From contig JBDKTY010000239.1 in NCBI GenBank assembly GCA_039679945.1, forward strand, positions 1 through 64,000: a stretch of DNA of 64,000 bases. The letters are read 5' to 3'. Positions 61,989 to 64,000 of the stretch are shown here, one piece after another (the first letter of the stretch is position 1; each line of letters begins with the position of its first letter). The translations under genes and the position numbers were made by a program. The notes under the pieces were generated by a model, which searched no databases, was not told the origin of the DNA, and saw only the letters and a list, made by a program, of their open reading frames with translations. This stretch comes from SbD1 sp039679945 (lineage in GTDB: Bacteria; Desulfobacterota; Syntrophobacteria; Syntrophobacterales; Syntrophobacteraceae).

Positions 61989-63455
61989 TTAGGCTTTGCA
62001 GTTGCAGTCAGTGATGCACGCCAGCGTTTTGGCGAGAAGCTTCTTATGCTCGAGATTACCCTGTCGCGCGATCATGATCCTCTGCGCCTGCGGAGATCCA
62101 GCGCCATGCATCGACTCGGTCCGGTAGCCGACGGCCGCCGTTCCCAAAGTGATATTCTCGATGAGACGGAGAATACGCATACGGTTTTCCGTCGGTATCG
62201 CGCTCACTCCCTGCAGGTACTTTTTGACCACCGGGCCGATCTCGGGATGGCGCAGGTCCTTTTCGGACGGCATGGTCACCATCAGACCGCCGGCAATGTC
62301 TTCTGCAAGGCGGGCGATCTCATACGGGAAACGCGTTACGTTCTGTTTGCACACATTCGCAAGCAACAGGTTTATCTGGTAGTTGCCGGATGCCGTTTTC
62401 TGGCCTTCCGAGGAGCAGGCGATTCCACACGCATAGAGCGTCTCATTGAGGTGCATCATTTCGATGAGCTTGTCTTTTACGTGAGATGCCTTGGCGGCGC
62501 CATTGAACTCCGCGGCAAGAGCCGCGGCGCCGATGAGAACATCACCCACGCCAACCTTGCAGCCGCCGTAGCTCTGGCGGTGATACCCGGCAAAGCGTTC
62601 CACGAGGGCTCCGCTGAACTCATACTCCCCGCACATGAAAACATATTCCCAGGGAATGAATACATTATCGAAAACCATGAGTGCTTCATGACCACCGAAC
62701 TGGGAGTTGCCCATATCCAGGGTGCCGCCTTCCAGCTTGCGCGTATCGCAGGACTGGCGTCCGTAGATGTAGAATATTCCCTGAGCATCCGCCGGAGCGG
62801 CAAAGCAGACTGAATAATCGGCATCATCCTTGGTCATCGTGCTCGTCGGCATAACCAGGATCCAGTGCGAATTGACGGCCCCTGTCTGGTGGGCTTTCGC
62901 TCCTCGAACAACGATGCCCTCCTTGTTCTTCTCAACGACGTGAACGTACATATCCGGGTCCGGCTGTTTGTGCGGAGCCAAACCGCGGTCACCCTTGGGA
63001 TCGGTCATCGCCCCGTCAACTGTCAGGTCCTGTTCCTGCATCATGGTCAGGAAGTTTGTGAAACGTTGATAGTATTGTGTGCCGAGCTGCTTATCCATTT
63101 CAAAGGTGACCGAATCGACCGCATTTATTGCATCCATGCCAACGCAGCGCTGAAAGCAGGCGCCTGTCTTCTGGCCCAGGAGCCTTTGCATTTTCACCTT
63201 GCGTACGAGGTCATCGGTGCTTCGGTGGAGATGGCAGAAACGATTCACCTTGTTCCCGGAAAGATGGGAAGAAGCAGTCATGAGGTCTTCATACTGCGGG
63301 TCCTGTGCAAGTGAGTATGTCATCTTCACGGAGTTCATCGATGGACGTATGATGGGATGATCCACGACATTGTCCACCAACTCCCCCATCAGATACACCT
63401 TCAGGTTCAGTTTGCGCAGACTCTCCTCGTACTGTTCACCAGTCATGAGCGGCAT
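61989..63455 (-). CDS. abfD: 4-hydroxybutyryl-CoA dehydratase / vinylacetyl-CoA delta-isomerase
   Basis: 488 aa. The enzyme turns 4-hydroxybutyryl-CoA into crotonyl-CoA by a ketyl-radical mechanism with FAD and a 4Fe-4S cluster. The cluster ligands known from the Clostridium enzyme are all visible: Cys100 and Cys104 (TGACFQRC), His292 and Cys299 (YHRQSYGGC). Glu257 in FGGHEALM also matches. The start has AAAAGGAGACATTCC upstream. A 4-hydroxyphenylacetate 3-hydroxylase-type oxygenase shares the fold but lacks these Cys. Upstream is a membrane protein gene. Confidence 0.96.
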   Translation of the reverse strand: MPLMTGEQYEESLRKLNLKVYLMGELVDNVVDHPIIRPSMNSVKMTYSLAQDPQYEDLMTASSHLSGNKVNRFCHLHRSTDDLVRKVKMQRLLGQKTGACFQRCVGMDAINAVDSVTFEMDKQLGTQYYQRFTNFLTMMQEQDLTVDGAMTDPKGDRGLAPHKQPDPDMYVHVVEKNKEGIVVRGAKAHQTGAVNSHWILVMPTSTMTKDDADYSVCFAAPADAQGIFYIYGRQSCDTRKLEGGTLDMGNSQFGGHEALMVFDNVFIPWEYVFMCGEYEFSGALVERFAGYHRQSYGGCKVGVGDVLIGAAALAAEFNGAAKASHVKDKLIEMMHLNETLYACGIACSSEGQKTASGNYQINLLLANVCKQNVTRFPYEIARLAEDIAGGLMVTMPSEKDLRHPEIGPVVKKYLQGVSAIPTENRMRILRLIENITLGTAAVGYRTESMHGAGSPQAQRIMIARQGNLEHKKLLAKTLACITDCNCKA

Positions 63456-63522
63456 GGAATGTCTCCTTTTTGAGATTGAAGTGTGTGTTCAAGGAGTAAA
63501 GCATTGCCTGCTGGCAAATATG

Positions 63523-63999
63523 CTATTCCTCGGAAATCCTCGAATTGAAAACCGGATCCTTAGCTTTGTCGTAAAGGGTCCAGTTGCGGAAGAAATCTTT
63601 CCCGTAGATGAGTGCACAAAGAACCAGCCCAACGCCAAATGCATAGCCGGCCCCGCGCGAAACCAGCACCGCGCCGACGACACCGGCCACGCCGAGATCG
63701 TTAAACGTCCGCGCCTTGAGAATCCCGACGCGCACGGCGACATAGCCCTGAATCAGCATTGTCAGAGAAAGTGCTATCGGCAGAATAGGTTTAACAAGGG
63801 TTACGATCGGCGCAATGAAGTAACCGGTGAATGTCCCGAGCCGGAACGACGCCACACCGCCAAACAGGCTGTCCATCGCTTCCTTGCCGTGTTTGTAGCG
63901 CTCGCACTCCACCACCTGCATGGCAGCCCACATCGGCCCGCACATCGAAGCATCGGGGGCGATCATCGACATGGTTACGTTGCGCAGGCCGACGATCAT
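63523..63999 (-). CDS. Membrane protein, partial at window edge
   Basis: 158 aa are visible; the frame starts with ATG at the last bases of the window, so the real start may lie outside. Hydrophobic segments include TGYFIAPIVTLVKPILPIALSLTMLI and GVVGAVLVSRGAGYAFGVGLVLCALIYG. I do not recognise the family. The 67-base gap to abfD suggests one operon, and a transporter for the pathway's substrate is possible but unproven. Confidence 0.6.
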   Translation of the reverse strand: MIVGLRNVTMSMIAPDASMCGPMWAAMQVVECERYKHGKEAMDSLFGGVASFRLGTFTGYFIAPIVTLVKPILPIALSLTMLIQGYVAVRVGILKARTFNDLGVAGVVGAVLVSRGAGYAFGVGLVLCALIYGKDFFRNWTLYDKAKDPVFNSRISEE

Positions 64000-64000
64000 A

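Overview
The window looks like chromosomal DNA of an anaerobic deltaproteobacterium (Desulfobacterota, probably of the syntrophic or sulfate-reducer type). This is inferred from a selenocysteine-encoding, Tat-exported formate dehydrogenase with FdhE, a 4-hydroxybutyryl-CoA dehydratase/CoA-transferase cluster, an aromatic-type acyl-CoA ligase, an FmdB zinc ribbon, YkgJ-type cysteine-cluster proteins, and two HU/IHF-like proteins. No prophage, insertion sequence with a transposase, rRNA operon or cas gene is visible. Most genes are housekeeping and sit in short operons on both strands.

Layout. 1-6 kb: a tRNA-Thr and a minus-strand operon of an M23-type protein with a degraded active site, PriA and a B12-binding radical SAM protein. 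6-10 kb, plus strand: HU, a nucleoside phosphorylase, LigA, acylphosphatase and a small membrane protein. 10-13.3 kb, minus: an IHF-like protein, SerS, a DUF3426 zinc-ribbon protein and Hpt. 13.5 kb: a NifU-type Fe-S scaffold. 14-24.8 kb, minus: a long run comprising peptide ABC transporter parts (binding protein and two permeases, with NudC inserted), then XseA, XseB, IspA, Dxs, TlyA and RlmH. 25-31.5 kb: small hypotheticals, an isolated GspG, GtrA, a heterodimeric ABC exporter with a palindromic operator-like site, and a flavoprotein.

32-37 kb, plus: fdhA (in-frame UGA for Sec with a hairpin directly after it), fdhB and fdhE. 37-41.7 kb: a small hypothetical, an acyltransferase-3 protein, a CAP-domain protein and an acyl-CoA ligase. 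41.8-46.5 kb, minus: PhoH, a 7TM-HD phosphohydrolase and YbeY (a classical cluster), then PdxJ. 46.8-52.7 kb: CvpA, MazG, a cysteine-cluster protein, an HD-GYP protein, a Rossmann-fold protein, a DUF1992 protein, FmdB and a YkgJ-type protein.

52.7-58.2 kb is the most unusual part. Its intergenic spaces are full of direct repeats, palindromes and an 11-bp tandem array ending in a 15-bp perfect hairpin. Between them lies a gene fusing an intact PLP cysteine-synthase domain to a cysteinyl-tRNA-synthetase-like domain that has lost HIGH, KMSKS and most zinc ligands. I regard this as the best candidate for an undescribed system. 58-64 kb: an HD-domain protein, an SRPBCC protein, and a minus-strand operon of a membrane protein (cut by the window end), 4-hydroxybutyryl-CoA dehydratase, a small CGGCN-motif protein and a CoA transferase. 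The last genes together would convert 4-hydroxybutyrate to crotonyl-CoA.

All family assignments come from reading motifs by eye; no database search was run.
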